DNA of 64,000 nt from Siderastrea radians. Taxonomy: Eukaryota > Cnidaria > Anthozoa > Scleractinia > Rhizangiidae. A program made the position numbers and the translations under genes. The DNA is taken from NCBI GenBank assembly GCA_964017195.1, contig OZ024894.1, positions 28,070,825 to 28,134,824 of the forward strand, given 5' to 3'. Positions within the stretch are counted from its first letter, which is position 1, and each line of letters starts with the position of its first letter. Positions 10,676 to 23,907 of the stretch are shown one piece after another. The notes under the pieces were generated by a model. That model saw nothing but the letters and a program-made list of their open reading frames with translations, did not search any database and was not told the DNA's origin.

Positions 10676-13170
10676 ATCCATGCGAGCCAATTTTGATGGT
10701 CATGACGTCACGTCACCGTACGACGGCGTCCCTTGCCCCATGCTTCATGTAAAATATTCGAAGTGTCTCAATAGTCGCGGCGCGTTTACATAGTGGTGAA
10801 AAATGGCGGACCCACACTCGCACTTAAACACTAACCTTTTTTGAGGCTTCAAGTAAAAAGGATGTACTTTTATGGACATTTTACCGCATTTTATGAGGTC
10901 GGAGCAATAACCCTTCACTGAACACTGACAAAAAAAACATTTGGATCGCCTGTTATCACAGGAGAAATTGATCTAAAGTCAACAATATGGCCGCTGGTTC
11001 CTCATACGGTCGATTTTCAATACGGTAATTTTACATTCTTGGACTGAAGACGTTCCTTTTAACAGCTCATCATGAAAGGAAAAGACCTGACGGATTGCTT
11101 AACACTCTACGGAGCATATAGAAGAAACTGGAGAGCTTGAAGGCACGAAATCCTTGTTCGAGGACATAAGCACAAAGCTAAGGAGATCTGAAAAGCGACC
11201 ATCTGCAAAGGACCCGGCGGCTTTCGTTTAGATTTTCAAGTACTTCTTTCACTTCAACGGTAAAGTCAGTTACATATTTGATTGTGGATTGACATTGTAA
11301 GAGTTGCTTAATTGAGGGACTTTACATGTTTACTATAATTTTACTGAAAAGGTTGAAAAACGTGTTTAAAATAGCCGTGAATAAGTAATTCCCACTTCGA
11401 AAGGAATTCACAGCTTGCGAGTAACTTCAGTCGAGGCGAAAATTGAATGCATTTTGCTTTCCTAGGCAAACAGGTGCTTATGTCAATGAAATTTTATGTT
11501 TGTGAAGGTTTCTTGACCCTTTTTCTGTGTTTATTCATTCAAGGAATTTTCATTCATAAGCAATCTGATGTGTGGGCTTAAAGCTTAATCTCCTGTTCCC
11601 GGGCCTATTGCAGTGCGTAATTTTACAAAGGTTTTTTCTTCGAGCAATTTTTGTTTTTGCAAGTGGTGTATTTTATTCGAAAAGTAGAAATCGTGAATAT
11701 TCTAGACAGAGTCTGTGTTGTTTTGACTGATTCCTAATTTTATTTATCCAACAACTGAAGAGTCGCTCTGACGCCAATATTAAATTAATAGCCTCAGTAT
11801 AAAGCTCTATAAGCGTTTTCAGTTGTGGAATATTTTACCTTCTTCTTATCGTTATATTTTACAGCTTCTTCATTTGAAGTGAATGACATTTCTGTCCCAA
11901 TTTAGCGAACTTTGCTAAGAATCGCCTATTCAATGAGTGAGTTTACCGTGGCATGTTTTCGTTTGTTTTGTTTTTTAACCTCCATGCTATTTCCGCAGTG
12001 TGTCTCTAGTTACAGATCGAAATGAAAAAGTTATTTAAGTAGCTATAAGCGAAGAATATCTTGGTTTAAATCTATTTTGTCCAAAAAGAGACAATAAAAG
12101 CTTCCGAAAAATAGTTCAGTGAGAAATGTGTATTTACATTGAAAAGTCTGTTGAGTCGCTACGGGGAGAAACTTAAATGAGTTTATAAGACCAACTGTAG
12201 TTTCACAAGTACTCTTCTTGAACTTAATCAACTTTCAAATGACTAATACAAGAAGAGCTGTCGGTGAAAGTCGTGCTGAAGTCTTCTCTTTGAAGAAAAA
12301 TAAGTCAACTTCACTGTTTCCTCAGCGGTCCGCATTGTGTTTTTCCCTTTATGTTTTCCCTTGTTGTTTTTCATCATTTGGCAAATAATTGCACAGCTAA
12401 GATGCACTGTATTTTAGGGGCCAATTAGTATGAAAGAGAGATACCAATTTTATCTTTACAACCTAAAAATGAACTCCAATTTCTTCAAATTTAAGAGCGG
12501 TTAGAGCGAACAGGATAAATACGCAGAACAACTCACGAGAGGAAAAATATGTTTTATAATAGCACGACTTTCCTCTCTCTCTTTTGCAATGCTTTTAAAA
12601 TGAAAGTCATTCACGTTTTTTGGATTTTCTACATATAAAGACACTGTTTAGAGGACAAATTCGAGGTAAACGACCTGTTTTAGATTTAAACAATGTCTCA
12701 CCTATAGCGAAACCGAGAGTTTCAGTCAGACACTCGCGAGCAGTAATTGCATTGCTGATCTTTTGTGGTAAATAAATTAATCACTCCTATTTTTAAGGTA
12801 CATGTTGTCCTTTCCACATGTGGTTTTTCCTCTCGAGAACAGAAAATGTATCTAAGGCTTACATCTGATGAAAAACCTTTCCTTTTGTTATTTGTTCTTC
12901 AGAGATTAAAAAAAAAGTAAACAAATTGTGAAGCAACTTCGTGGAGGAAAAACGAAATCGGCACCTAATAACCCAGCCGATGGTCTATAAAGTCATTAAC
13001 AGAAAACCTTCCTCCTCTCGGTCTGGAAAATTGTCATTAGCTTTTATAAACTGCAGCAACCGATGGAGTGAAAACCGGGTTGACCAAGCACTGACGTAGA
13101 CCTGGCAGACGAGCAGCTGAATTCGATATAAACGCCAGTGAGCAATCTATCCGAACGGTAACGAACAAAT
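10676..13170. other. Non-coding stretch, no gene recognised
   Basis: Only short frames, with stops throughout all six. A short coding-looking start (ATGACGCGAAATACAG before a GTCAGT donor) lies just beyond, at 13179-13194. It could be a first exon, but I have no homology or signal peptide to support that. Confidence 0.35.
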
Positions 13171-13724
13171 CGAAAACATGACGCGAAATACAGGTCAGTT
13201 CGCTTCAGCGCTACTGATTCCGATTTTGCGGTATTTCGTGTTATTTGTCAGCATCCGAACTCGATGAAAACCTAAAACGATAACCCCGTTTAGTTTAGAG
13301 TGAGTTATATTTAGCTGTTGTAATTAAGCGACGTTTCCAGTTCATTCAAGCGAACAGCCAGTAGTCTGAGAGGATTTGACAAGTCGTGACAGTTAAACGA
13401 CAGAGAATTGAAACATTGTAAAAACCAAGGAAGACGGCGTAAGAAAAAAAAATTATGCGTACAGCTTGAAGCCCGAAAAAAAAAATAACAATAACATTAT
13501 AGCTGTGACTTTCGAGTTCGGATTCACATGACCAGCTCGAACATTTTCGCAAAATTATTGTGGGACAATCCAGAACAATTTGCGGCGCTGTAAAAAAATA
13601 CATTCGGCTTTTTTAGAACACTTTTCGAAAGAATATCGCGCCTGAAAATAGCCCCGCAAAATTTTTGGGCCCGAAGAGTTTTCGGGTTTTCTGACAAACG
13701 AACACCAACTTATTCATGGGAGCT

Positions 13725-13760
13725 CCGCTGTTAGGCTAGCCTATCTATATATATATTATC
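13725..13760. repeat. Terminal fragment of the 0.86-kb tRNA-headed element family
   Basis: GGGAGCTCCGCTGTTAGGCT followed by a TATATA run resembles the end of the copies at 7320 and 43420. Only the end is present. Confidence 0.5.
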
Positions 13761-14234
13761 AATATTTATCCAGGAACATCTGGTTTAGCAGTATTGCTAG
13801 TTTAAACAGAGTCCTGACTAAATTAGCAAAACATAAATACATAAAGATAAACAAGTAATAGTCCAAACAGAAGACATAACATAACGCTAAGAAGGAAAAT
13901 GGCGCTGAAAGTGGCGCGCGTTTCGCCTTTACCATAAAGTGCTCGAGATCACTTGCGAATCGAATGCTTATTATGCTGTACAAGGTGATTGTAACTTTTG
14001 AGTCTGCTAATGAATCCCAAAACGTGACAATTCAATTCAAAACTTATGAGTAGTACGTTTCCGGAAGAAGGCGGTTCTCACTTTTGTGTCAGTGGATAAA
14101 ATCGTCAAGTGTACATGTGACCAATTACTTGAAAGCTATAGAGCAGTACTTTACTGCTGTACAACATTATTTTTCAAGAATTCTCTTCTTATCTTGGGAG
14201 TCAAGGATTAATTATATTTGTTTTATCTGTCCAG

Positions 14235-14416
14235 GTTACTACAAATACTGCCTCGATTCCACCTACTGCCCGAACTGTATACGACAAGTTTACTTGAACT
14301 TGTTCACTAGAAGTGTGTGCCTGGCTAGCCTAGGAAAATCACAACTAGACTGCAAAGAACATAACTTTACTCAGAAATTTACCGCTCCAAATACTGCAGG
14401 ATCCTATTATATTAAG
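14235..14416 (+). CDS. Candidate Cys-rich extracellular exon (unassigned)
   Basis: An open frame runs from a TCTGTCCAG acceptor (phase 1) to a strong GTAATG donor (phase 0), giving about 60 residues. It contains the cluster YCLDSTYCPNCIRQVYL and ends FTAPNTAGSYYIK. The CPNC..QVYL and TAP..AGSYYI pattern looks like an extracellular beta-sandwich module, but I cannot name the family. Its phase would let it join a candidate exon at 17083, then the receptor exon at 23908. It could therefore be the N-terminal module of the adhesion receptor, or a separate gene. No signal-peptide exon was found. Reality of the exon is moderate; its assignment is weak. Confidence 0.4.
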
Positions 14417-15567
14417 GTAATGATTTTGTGCGAATGTCTTTTCGCGTTCTAAAATTTGGAGCGTTGCTGGCGTATGCTACCAACCTATTCTCCCGCCAGG
14501 GATTGTCAAAAGTGTTTAACCCTTTTCAGTCGAATGGGGTCGTATACTGGGGTCGTATACGGCCCATGAGGTGATCTGCACGCTCAAACATTTCTAACAT
14601 AAGCAGGTTCATCGTTAAGCAATCCTTTTGATAAGCAACGCATTTAAATAGAATAATAGATCTTTGGGTACATGCTTCATTTTTGTTACATACAAAAGAA
14701 CCATTGAGTAGAGACGTGTTCTTGCCAAATGTAAATTTGGATATTCACATATTCACCTGATACTCTTTCCAGGTAAAAGTTTCCACCTTCCCTGAAAAGT
14801 AAGCCAGGCACCGTTCTACAGAAAAGAGGGAAACAAACTAATGAAAGAAAAAGAAAGAAAAAAAAGATTGATTTAGGTTCATTTTGGTGCATGATCAAAA
14901 ATAAAAATCACCACAAATTACTTCGAGTTAGATGAAAAAATGTATAGTTTATTCAGAAACTGTCCCTTTTAGCCATTTAAATGCGAATTAACACCATAAC
15001 AGCAGAAAAAGGAAATTATGGCTAAAAAGTCCGGTTTCATTTAACAACAAAAACCAGCTTTAAAGGGATAACATTAAAAGTTCGGCATAATCAGGAGAAT
15101 TGAGGCCTGGACCTCTATTCGTGTCGTGAAAAAGGGAGGGCGTAGTCTACTTTTTGTAGCATTTAACGCAACGCGAAATAACTTTAGGATCTATCTTAAA
15201 ACTAATAAGTTATGCAAGTTGGAATGTTTATTGAGGTCAAATAATGTAACGTGACCTGTTAAGGTTATTTTTAACCCAAAAATCGTTTGAGCGAAATGAA
15301 AACACTTTTTCCTATTTTTTAGGGGCTGCTGTCAGTTTTGTGATGCGAGTTTTCTTGAGTAACCTTGATTGAGGAGGACTTTTTTCCTGCATCTAACTTC
15401 CCTGTATTTGTGCAACATCCACTGGCGAAAAATGTAGTACACATGCGCTGCGCAAAAAAATCACGTGTCAGGTTTCCAGCGATTTAATTGGTTCAGAAGC
15501 GAAAATGCCCGCGGGAACAGAATAAGAAGAAGGAGTGATGGCTGCCGTGTTATGGTGATAGCCAGAT

Positions 15568-16790
15568 GGTTTTTTTTCACATCTGCGAGAAATCGAAACT
15601 AGATTTGTCGTCGTTATTAAGTGGATCATATTCTGTAGACAATTTAGCACCCTGGGGCAGCTCAACAAATGCTGCCAGTCGATTTATTTTTTCGCATTCG
15701 ACGTCTGAAGATGCTGCCTCGCGACGAAAAATGGCACAGAAAAGGTCAGTTATTTGAACGTTTTTGCTTAGTGTAAGTTTCATGCTACCCGGTCCAAAAA
15801 GAAATTATAGAGGGGTAAAAAGGCGATTTCTGGGCTTTCTGTAGATATATGGTTTGGCTTGGACCGGGTGGCAGGGAAGTGATAATTTCATGATATACGT
15901 AGACTGTTTTGGGTGAATAATTCGTATCGCCATGTCAAATATCGTGGAAATTCTGCACGGTGTATTGTTCAGAAGGTATCTTACTCCGGTATTTTAATAG
16001 AAGTTATAACTACAAGATGTAAGCTCACTCAGTTCTTCACGCGTTTATGTAGATTAAGCCTATGAATGACTTTTTGTAAGCATGGTTTGTAGAGTTACTA
16101 TATTTATTTTGTCTTTTGTAAGTTCCACAATCCCCCTTTTGTATCATTTCATGCTGGTAGGATTATTTTAATGTGTATTAAAGTTTTTCATTCTCTGTTA
16201 TAAAGATATTTGTTGTTCTGACGAGCAAGAACCAGTTAGAAACATTTAAGTATAAATTTTTGAAAATTACAAATTTTTAGCAAGTAGATTTTTCACTCTT
16301 TGTTATAAACATTACTTGATGAGCAGAAACCAGTTAGGATATTTTTACAGTTTTATATTTTTAATTTTTGTTTTTTGTTTTTAGTTGTCAGTCAATTCTT
16401 TATCTGTTGCTGTAGTGTAACCCCGAGGGAATTTATTTATTTTCATCCTTAAACATTTCTATATTTCAATCCCTTTTTTTCTTGGGGCACCTTCCCTATG
16501 AGCTCATCTGGATATGCCATTGCCGACCCTGATCTGTTTTTATAAAAATGTACTTTTCTTACAGTTATTATAGTCATGGACAAAAATTGAAATATCGGCC
16601 CAAAATTGGCAGTCATGAGAGTTCACAATTTAAAGTTAATACTAGGAAAGTGATGCTTGTAATAGACACAGGTACATGGCAATCAAACTTGATTTAATTA
16701 TTTTTTGAAAATAATTTTCATATTTCCCTGCTTTACTTTTAGGTGTTGTATTTGCCCCAGAAATGCTGGCGGCAGAGTAGTTTCTGATAA
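15568..16790 (+). CDS. Possible small multi-exon gene (hypothetical)
   Basis: An open frame at 15566-15756 ends SEDAASRRKMAQK at a GTCAGT donor in phase 2. A second segment, about 16565-16671, starts after a TTCTTACAG acceptor. It is open only in the matching phase 2 (SYYSHGQKLKYRPKIGS) and ends in phase 1 at GTACAT. A third segment from 16742 after CTTTTAG continues to a stop near 16779. The agreement of phases is the only support. There is no recognised domain, and the product would be under 120 residues. It would sit in an intron of the receptor gene if the candidate exon at 14235 belongs to that gene. Confidence 0.2.
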
Positions 16791-17082
16791 GTGTGCACCT
16801 TTTAGCCCAGAATCATCAACTTTTTTTTAGTTTTAGCATAATTCTTGTCCAAAATGTTAGTCTTACTAAATGCTTTCAAAATGTAACCTGTCCCAGATCT
16901 TACCACCTTACACCCTCCTTTGTTAATGAGAATTAAAAAAATGTTTATTTGCCTTTGTTTTCAAGTGTTGTCAGTTGTACAAAAGTTGGATCCAACAGGT
17001 GATTGTTGATTAATTTCAAAACTGATTTCATGTCGACGTTTGTATCATGTAATTGTTTTTTTTTTTTTTTTTTTTTTTCAGA

Positions 17083-17218
17083 CCAAGATGAAAAAGTTGT
17101 CATGGAAGACTGGGCATATAAAAATGGAAACACACATTGGAATGTACACATGTCAAAGGACATTCTTTTGTGGAGAGAATGCAAATAAACATGATCTATG
17201 CAGCAGCACTTCATATCG
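17083..17218 (+). CDS. Candidate exon of uncertain reading frame
   Basis: A long T-tract plus CAG acceptor precedes 17083, and a GTATGT donor follows 17218. In phase 0 the segment is open throughout and Cys-rich (GMYTCQRTFFCGENANKHDLC). That frame would connect the exon at 14416 (ends phase 0) to the one at 23908 (starts phase 1). In another phase it encodes VVMEDWAYKNGNTHW and stops near 17188, where an AATAAA also occurs, so it could instead be a terminal exon of the small candidate gene upstream. The sequence alone does not decide. Confidence 0.25.
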
Positions 17219-17254
17219 TATGTCTTATCAACTTTTTGTTGTTGTTATTACTGG

Positions 17255-17278
17255 GGTGGGGGGGGGGGGAGGGGGGGT
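17255..17278. repeat. G-rich tract
   Basis: Runs of G broken by T and A. No other signal is seen in the surrounding 17220-19250 stretch, which has no recognisable gene. Confidence 0.8.
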
Positions 17279-19258
17279 GACTCCTTTACTGCATGTGCTG
17301 CATGCACCCAGGATTGTTTATTGAAATATATGTAATGCCAGCTGTAATGACATTTTACATTGGATTGTTCAGTTTTGCTCCATAGGTGGAAAAATAGACC
17401 AGCTTTACTGTACAGCTGAATTATTTGTACCTGTTATTATGTGGCTACTAATACAGTTGAGAATTTATAACACACTCTGCAAGCGAGACGTTTTTGTTAA
17501 ACAGTCTCAGCCTCCAGGGTAAACATTATATGAGCCTTTAGGTGAGTGCAATTACTGTAGGTCAGCAACAAACAGTTGGACATTTATCACATCCCTGGAA
17601 ACCAATTTATACGCAATAATTTTCAGAGAACTTTCAAAGGAGCACAAAAAGTGCACTGAACTGGCAAGAAACATACGCCTACAAACAGACAGTGTATTGC
17701 AGAATAATACCGCGCCTGACGTCGACCGTTACGGGTAATCTTGTTAGCATTGTACTAGCTTTCAAATTAAAAAGTATCCTCCTATGCAAAAGAAGCTAAA
17801 AGAAGTGCATTACTTTGGTGTGGAGCTGGTACCTGCATTGTATACCGCTAGAAAAAATATTATAAATGCATTTAAAAAATACATAAAGAATTATTTCAGA
17901 TTCTAACAAAAGTTGTTTGTTGTCATCGTAATCTTGTTCTGCTCAAGGGCAACCCTTTTCGAGATGGTCAAAAATCTTACATGCCTTTAGAAACTACACC
18001 ATTCTACTTCGATTCTTTTTAGCTGTTAGAAGGCAAATTAATCATTTTTTGCACTTAACTGCAACTACTTGATTGAAAATTAGTTACAGATCACTAAAAA
18101 CTGCAGGCCATCACGGCCTTACCAAGAACTGCACATGAACATCAATTTGCAGTAGTCTTCCGTAGAAGACAGCACAGAGTCCCAATGACCTGTTTCCCCG
18201 ACTGCTGCAGGCTTTCTAAGAAAGCTCTTATTATAGACAGTAAAACGTTCCAGTTTCTTGCAATTACAACCATGTCCCAGGTGACCATGTCCCATGTACT
18301 AAAAGCTATCAAACGAGCGATTTCAGGTTAAAAAATGGTCCTATCCATCCTCAACCAACCTTGTCTAAAACTTATAACCCTTACATTGTTCTCGTACCTT
18401 TTACTTCTGTGTTTCTTCTCGAGCTAACAGTCAACACTCGCCACGAGAAAAAAAAGACCTCCAACAACTGGCCATCGGCCGGTGGCCATCTTGAATTTAA
18501 GAGCTTGATCACGTGGTCACGCGTCGACCAAACAGACATTTTTCGCCAGTGAACGTGCAACAGCGTTTTCTAAAGCTGGGTTATTTAACCAGTAATCCTA
18601 AGTCTTCGGGTCATCGAAAATCTTCGTAATACATCGGTTCATCTTCGAAAGACCTTAGGACATCTTGGAAAATCTTCGAGAACTTAGGATCATCTTCGAA
18701 ATCCTTCGAAAAATTTCAGGTCATCTTAAAATATCCCAACTTGAGTAAGTTCCGTTTTACAGATGCAGGACGGAAGTTATACGCTCCGGTTAAAAGGGCT
18801 ATGTCACGTTTTTTTTTTTTAATGTTTGGGGGACAATATTTTCTCAAATCAAAACGATGAGCATTTTCTTATAAACAAGATGGTCTTAGAACTCCAAGAA
18901 GAAGACGTGAAGTGAATTCTTGAAAGTTTATAGTGGTTCTTGCTCGCCCTGACGGAAAACTTCCAAAAAAAAAAAGGCCCGATTTTTTTCAAGTTGCAAT
19001 CCGTTTCCATCCTGACCATCCGTGGCCAAAGGCACTTGTTTGCAGTTGCAGTGCACTAGTGGAGTAGTTTTAAACAAAACTGGACCATTATTTCGGGTTT
19101 CCATCAATACAAACTTGTTTTTTGACTTCTCAAATTAATACTCCAAATTGGTGCTCCTGACTTATGTCCGGCCGCCGTCCGATAAAGCACCTTAATAACC
19201 ATCCCACGGACGAGATCTCGTGGTTGTTGTGGTTGTTGTTGTTATTGTTGTTGTTATT

Positions 19259-19261
<3 letters not shown>

Positions 19262-19318
<57 letters not shown>
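19262..19318. repeat. (GAT)n microsatellite
   Basis: About 19 GAT units preceded by GTT-rich repeats. The poly-Asp and poly-Met open frames here are artefacts of the repeat. Confidence 0.95.
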
Positions 19319-19319
<1 letters not shown>

Positions 19320-19855
19320 AGAAAAAATCACGGTTTTCAAATTTTTTCTACTAGGCACGTTTTGTATTGTAGTTTTCCATTATTGTTTAACCCTGGGAGT
19401 GGTTAACGCTTGTTACTCTTTATATGATCATAACAATGTAAAGTTAAAAACAATCTTGTTAAATGTTCGGGGAATTTGTGTTTAAAAAAAATCAATGGAA
19501 AAACATGGAGAAATTCAGAAGAGACGGCTGGTTGCAGCTATGCTATGAATAGAATCTACAATTTTTATTGAGAATTCCATGACGAACAGACTGGAATACA
19601 ATTTGACTATTCAACTTAGTCTTTCCTTGGAAACAATTGTTTAATTCCTAAGTTAACTGATTCATCACACGACATGCACGAGACCCAGTTATTATGTAAT
19701 CAAAACTGAAAATACGAACTTTATTCTTACTCAACCAAACATTAGACCGCTCTTTCGATTGTGTATTGTGTATGCAGGTCATTGAACAGAAGTATAAGAA
19801 ATTATTTCCCTTACGTCATAACGGCTTACATCTAAGAAACGCCTCATTGTTATTA

Positions 19856-19887
<32 letters not shown>

Positions 19888-19904
19888 CTTCTTCTTATTA
19901 TTAT

Positions 19905-22595
19905 TATTGTTATTATCATTTATCTTTCTGGTTTACTCACACACACATTCACAGAAACATAATCGCAAGTTGCTCATGCAAACGTCTAAAATTTCAACTA
20001 GCATGAACAAGTCCAGAAAAATTGGATTACATCAAACTAAAAAGTATCACAAAGGGAAAACTCTCAACAAATCAACTCAATTACGAAACAGTTCGTCCTA
20101 CAACACAACGACAAAACCAAGCTATTCTAACAGCCCATGGCAATGCACAGATATATTTGTAATCAAACGCCATTTCTCTTAAACTTTTCTGCAACATATT
20201 AAATATCAATGAGCGAAAAATCATTGATAAACGACGAAAGTTATTACTCCAACCAGCAGGAACCCACAGAGACCCTGTAGTTACATGTATGTGATAGCCT
20301 CAGATCCTAGCTACAAATAACAATTAACACAAATTATTATTCAACAAACTGTCACTATGCCCATATATGGTAAGGAAGCCCTCAATATCTGTCATCCGTA
20401 CATGACAGATATCCTGCGATATGCGTAAATGAACATATTTGGAAGTGCACTGCAGCTTTTCTTTCATTCCTTGTTTGGCGGCCATTTTGAAAAGCGAGGC
20501 AGTTTTAGCAGTGTTCTCCGGAAATTTTAACTCCCTGGAAGAAACTTTCCACGATTAAATGCTCTCAAAAAGTCAACAAGTATTTGCTTTAGCTCACAAA
20601 GATATCCAGAGGTTGACTTGGAATTTTCATAGTGAGAACTCAACCAAGAAAATGCGATTGCGAACGAAGCAGCCCGCTTGCTCACGGAAAGTTGTGAAGT
20701 TGAAGAGAGTTTAATTCACAGGAAGAGGACTTATTCTCGGTAGGGTAGCAATATTTTTTTTAACTCTGTCTTGTCATTTCCAAACATGAGTTTGTAAATA
20801 AGTCCTTTTAAGTGAACGGTAGTAAACTTCGATTTCTTGAAGTTCTGTTTTGATTTTTATTATGTGTTGCTAGCTTTTAGTGTTTTCATCATAGAACCAT
20901 AGTTTTTCTCGTTCTGAAAATGGTAGTCGATAAGAATTTGTTGAATAATAAAACAATTATCCTGCTCAATCTTGCGGAATATCCCCTGATTTAGCCAACT
21001 CGGCCTACGGCCTCGTCGGCTAAGTATCAGGTGATATTCCGCGCGATTTCGCAGGATAATTGTTAAATATCTACGACAAAGCCCGATGTTACTTCGAAAT
21101 TGCCCTCTCGTGAATACCGAAAGTCTCTCGAACATCAAGGAATCTACACGAGAGCCTCATGGAAATAACCACAAGAATGTGCTGACGTGGCCTTGTTTCT
21201 CCCACAAAATCTCGTGGTTGCTATACCAACCACGATAAAATTGGTTATCCTGTCAAGTTTGAGCTAATCTGTTGAATAGAAGTCGAATATATAGCTTCTA
21301 AAAATTAAACAATTTATAACTAAACTTTGTATGGTTGCAGGGTCACACATTTCGAATAAGAGACCCTGAATGGAATTCTAACGATTTTGAAAACTTACTT
21401 TCCGTTCTTTGCTGACTTTTCATCCAAAATTTCTCGGATGTGCTCTGGCTACTAATTTTGATATGCTGTAACTGACTGATTTCTGCACAATTTTGATAAG
21501 GTCCCAGGCCTTTACTATAAAGTGGCGAATAAGAAACAAATTAAAAGGGCTTGCAGAAAACTTCCCTTTTCATTATTATTCCAAATTTTAGGTATTTTTA
21601 AATCTTGGGCAACTGTTAACCGGTTTCTATCATTAAATACTTCAAACATGGCTAACACTGTCTTTCTGCAGGTCGTTTCAAAATTGAGGGCGCCTTTTTT
21701 TATACTTGCGGCTGAAAAACAAAACAAAACAAAACAAAACAAACTCTGACTGCTTGTGATAGTAGTTATGAGTTTCAGCAACCTTCTTACGTGGTTAGCC
21801 TCTAATTGTCATTTTTTTACTTATTACCACTACTAGTACTATTTTTTTGCTTCTAAGATGGAGGAGAGACTAGCATATAGATGCATTGCGAATCGCGTTT
21901 CAAGCAATGGAGTAACAGTTGGCACAGTCATGGTTGGAGGTTAGTTTTTTTTACATGGGAAAACAAAGGTTAGAAAGGATGGCGATTCCCGAGGGAACAT
22001 CAGGTTGAGGAGAGAATTGCTTTAGTGGACATGTGCGTGTTTAAGTGAGCAGATAAGTGTTTGTCGCGTCCATCTCCGCAACAAATATCTACCTTTTTAA
22101 AGTCAGTGTCATATACTATAATACAAAACAATACAGCACAGCAGCGTAACTCAATCGAAAACGTTAATGTATCCTTAAGTTAAAATTTTGTTTCATGCTC
22201 CCTTGGCAGTCGACATGAAATAATGATACCATAACAATCAAATGTTACGACTGGTCACCAAGCCCCTTCCATTATTTTAACAAGTGAGATACAGAGAAGA
22301 AAGAGCTGCTGTGGACTGACGTCAGATGTTTGTGACAAGAGGTGTTTACTAGAGTGATACTAAACATTTCAGAAGAATTCAAATAGTTGATAACATCGTA
22401 CTTGCCATACACTGAGTATTGAGACTATAAAATGTAAATATTCAGTTTGATTTGTACTTGGGCTGTTATACATCTGTTTTTCGCTGAATCGCAAATCCAG
22501 TTTTCTCACGTCCATTTAAGTTTGTCAGTTCACAAAACATCAAACACAAGTGATTATGTACTTCTGCTGATCACTTATTATTTTCATAAATACAA
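19905..22595. repeat. 2.5-kb dispersed repeat, copy 2 (with hairpin-tailed insertion)
   Basis: Same order and orientation as 2410-4885. It carries an insertion at 20334-21068 that copy 1 lacks, and lacks the LINE present in copy 1. The pair therefore gives an empty site for each insertion. The C-terminal part of the open frame 19766-20182 is almost the same as in copy 1, but stops, short length and poly-Leu (from CTT/TTG repeats) argue against a real protein. Confidence 0.8.
20334..21068 (+). mobile_element. Hairpin-tailed inverted-repeat element 3 (0.73 kb)
   Basis: The left repeat TTATTATTCAAC (20334-20345) is matched by GTTGAATAATAA (20940-20951). The hairpin follows at 20953-21063, with apex GGCCTACGGCC and outer end GATAATTGTTAAATAT. 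The ends are the same as those of the element at 9283, but the arm sequences differ. The uninterrupted site is seen at about 2840 (AACACAAAATAACTACGAC). Confidence 0.82.
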
Positions 22596-22599
22596 CATT

Positions 22600-23900
22600 T
22601 GTGCAGTCTACAGCAAGCTAATAGTCTATCAAATAGGTAAAACTATTCTGCTCTTTATGATAAAAGTATGAAACTTGGCACACTAATACTAGGAATCGTA
22701 GGGAACGTTTTAAAGATTAGAGGCAATCTGGATAGGATCTGTGGCAGCTGAGAAGGGGGAGGGGATTTTTCAATATCGCCGCCATTCAGACTATAAAGAC
22801 TATGATTGGGAAAATGAAGCAAAATTAACTTGATACAGTGTTGAATTGTCATTTTAGTTATGTCTGCTTGGTGAATTTCCCATCAAACAAAACATTCACT
22901 TTTTTAGGGGTGATTTAACTGAATTCACCTGATCTTTTTATTTTAAGTCAAGGCTATGCAAATTAGATATCTAATTAATTCAATTACACTGGTCGAATCA
23001 CTTAACCACAATTTCGCTTTCTCCTCAATTATTTCGGTGGCCACTTTCAAGCTTACCTGTTTAACTGTTACTGCTACGAGCTGTTTTTTTGTGGCATTTT
23101 CCCGTATTAAATCGTTATTTCTGCGTTGAGAGACGACCGTTCCTTAAAGTGGATCTCGTTATTTATGCTAATGCATTTTCCCTAGTAAAGGAAGGGTACC
23201 GCCGTTCGTGCAATTCAAAGGCTTCTACACAATGCTAAGAGAAAGGCATGCATCATCTTAAACAATGACCGTTTTAATATTGACCATTGATCTCAGCTCG
23301 TCTAGAGCGTAAAGAGGTAAATGATAGCTACATAAGGTGGATTTACAGGTAAAATTCTTGAAACTCTCCTTTCTTTGACAACATTCACATCTTGAACACA
23401 CAACATTTTGAAGTTATTTAACAAAGGACAAAGATTATTTTGAATGGCATTTAATTTTCGGCAAGAAGTAGTTAAGATTTTGGAGTTCAGCCAGACCTTG
23501 GAATAAACGTATTGACACTCCCCTGAACAGGGTGAGCAGTTTAATGTGAATTAAAACATCCACAAATGTCGCTGATTTGAACTATTCTCTATGCTGTGCA
23601 TCGTTTTACAGTTAGGTTTCATTACTTAATTCCTGCTGATATTTGGGAAATCTGCACTAATACATCATGTTTAAAAGTATTGTTTTCACTTTTGGTCTAA
23701 CTATAAGTGAACTCAAAGCTTGGCTTTTGAAGAGGGCAACAATTAACGAAAAGACTATGTGCATTTCCTTTTTCCCAGCTGAGTTGAACTAGATGGTTCT
23801 CTATTAAATAGAAAAGAAACATAGAAGCAAGTATTTATTCTACTTTAAGTTAACTGAAAGCTAAAAATTCTCTATGTTGTTTCCTTTTCCCTACTTTTTC
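22600..23900. other. Non-coding stretch before the first securely placed receptor exon
   Basis: AT-rich sequence with no exon-like frame and no repeat structure that I could identify. It ends with a good polypyrimidine tract and CAG before the exon at 23908. Confidence 0.45.
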
Positions 23901-23907
23901 CCTGCAG

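Noticed and set aside
17255..17278. G-quadruplex regulatory element
   Set aside because: Just a G homopolymer-like tract. Similar runs occur at several places in MITEs and introns, with no gene start nearby.
19164..19485. Frames with long Asp or Met runs
   Set aside because: Pure translation of the GAT microsatellite.
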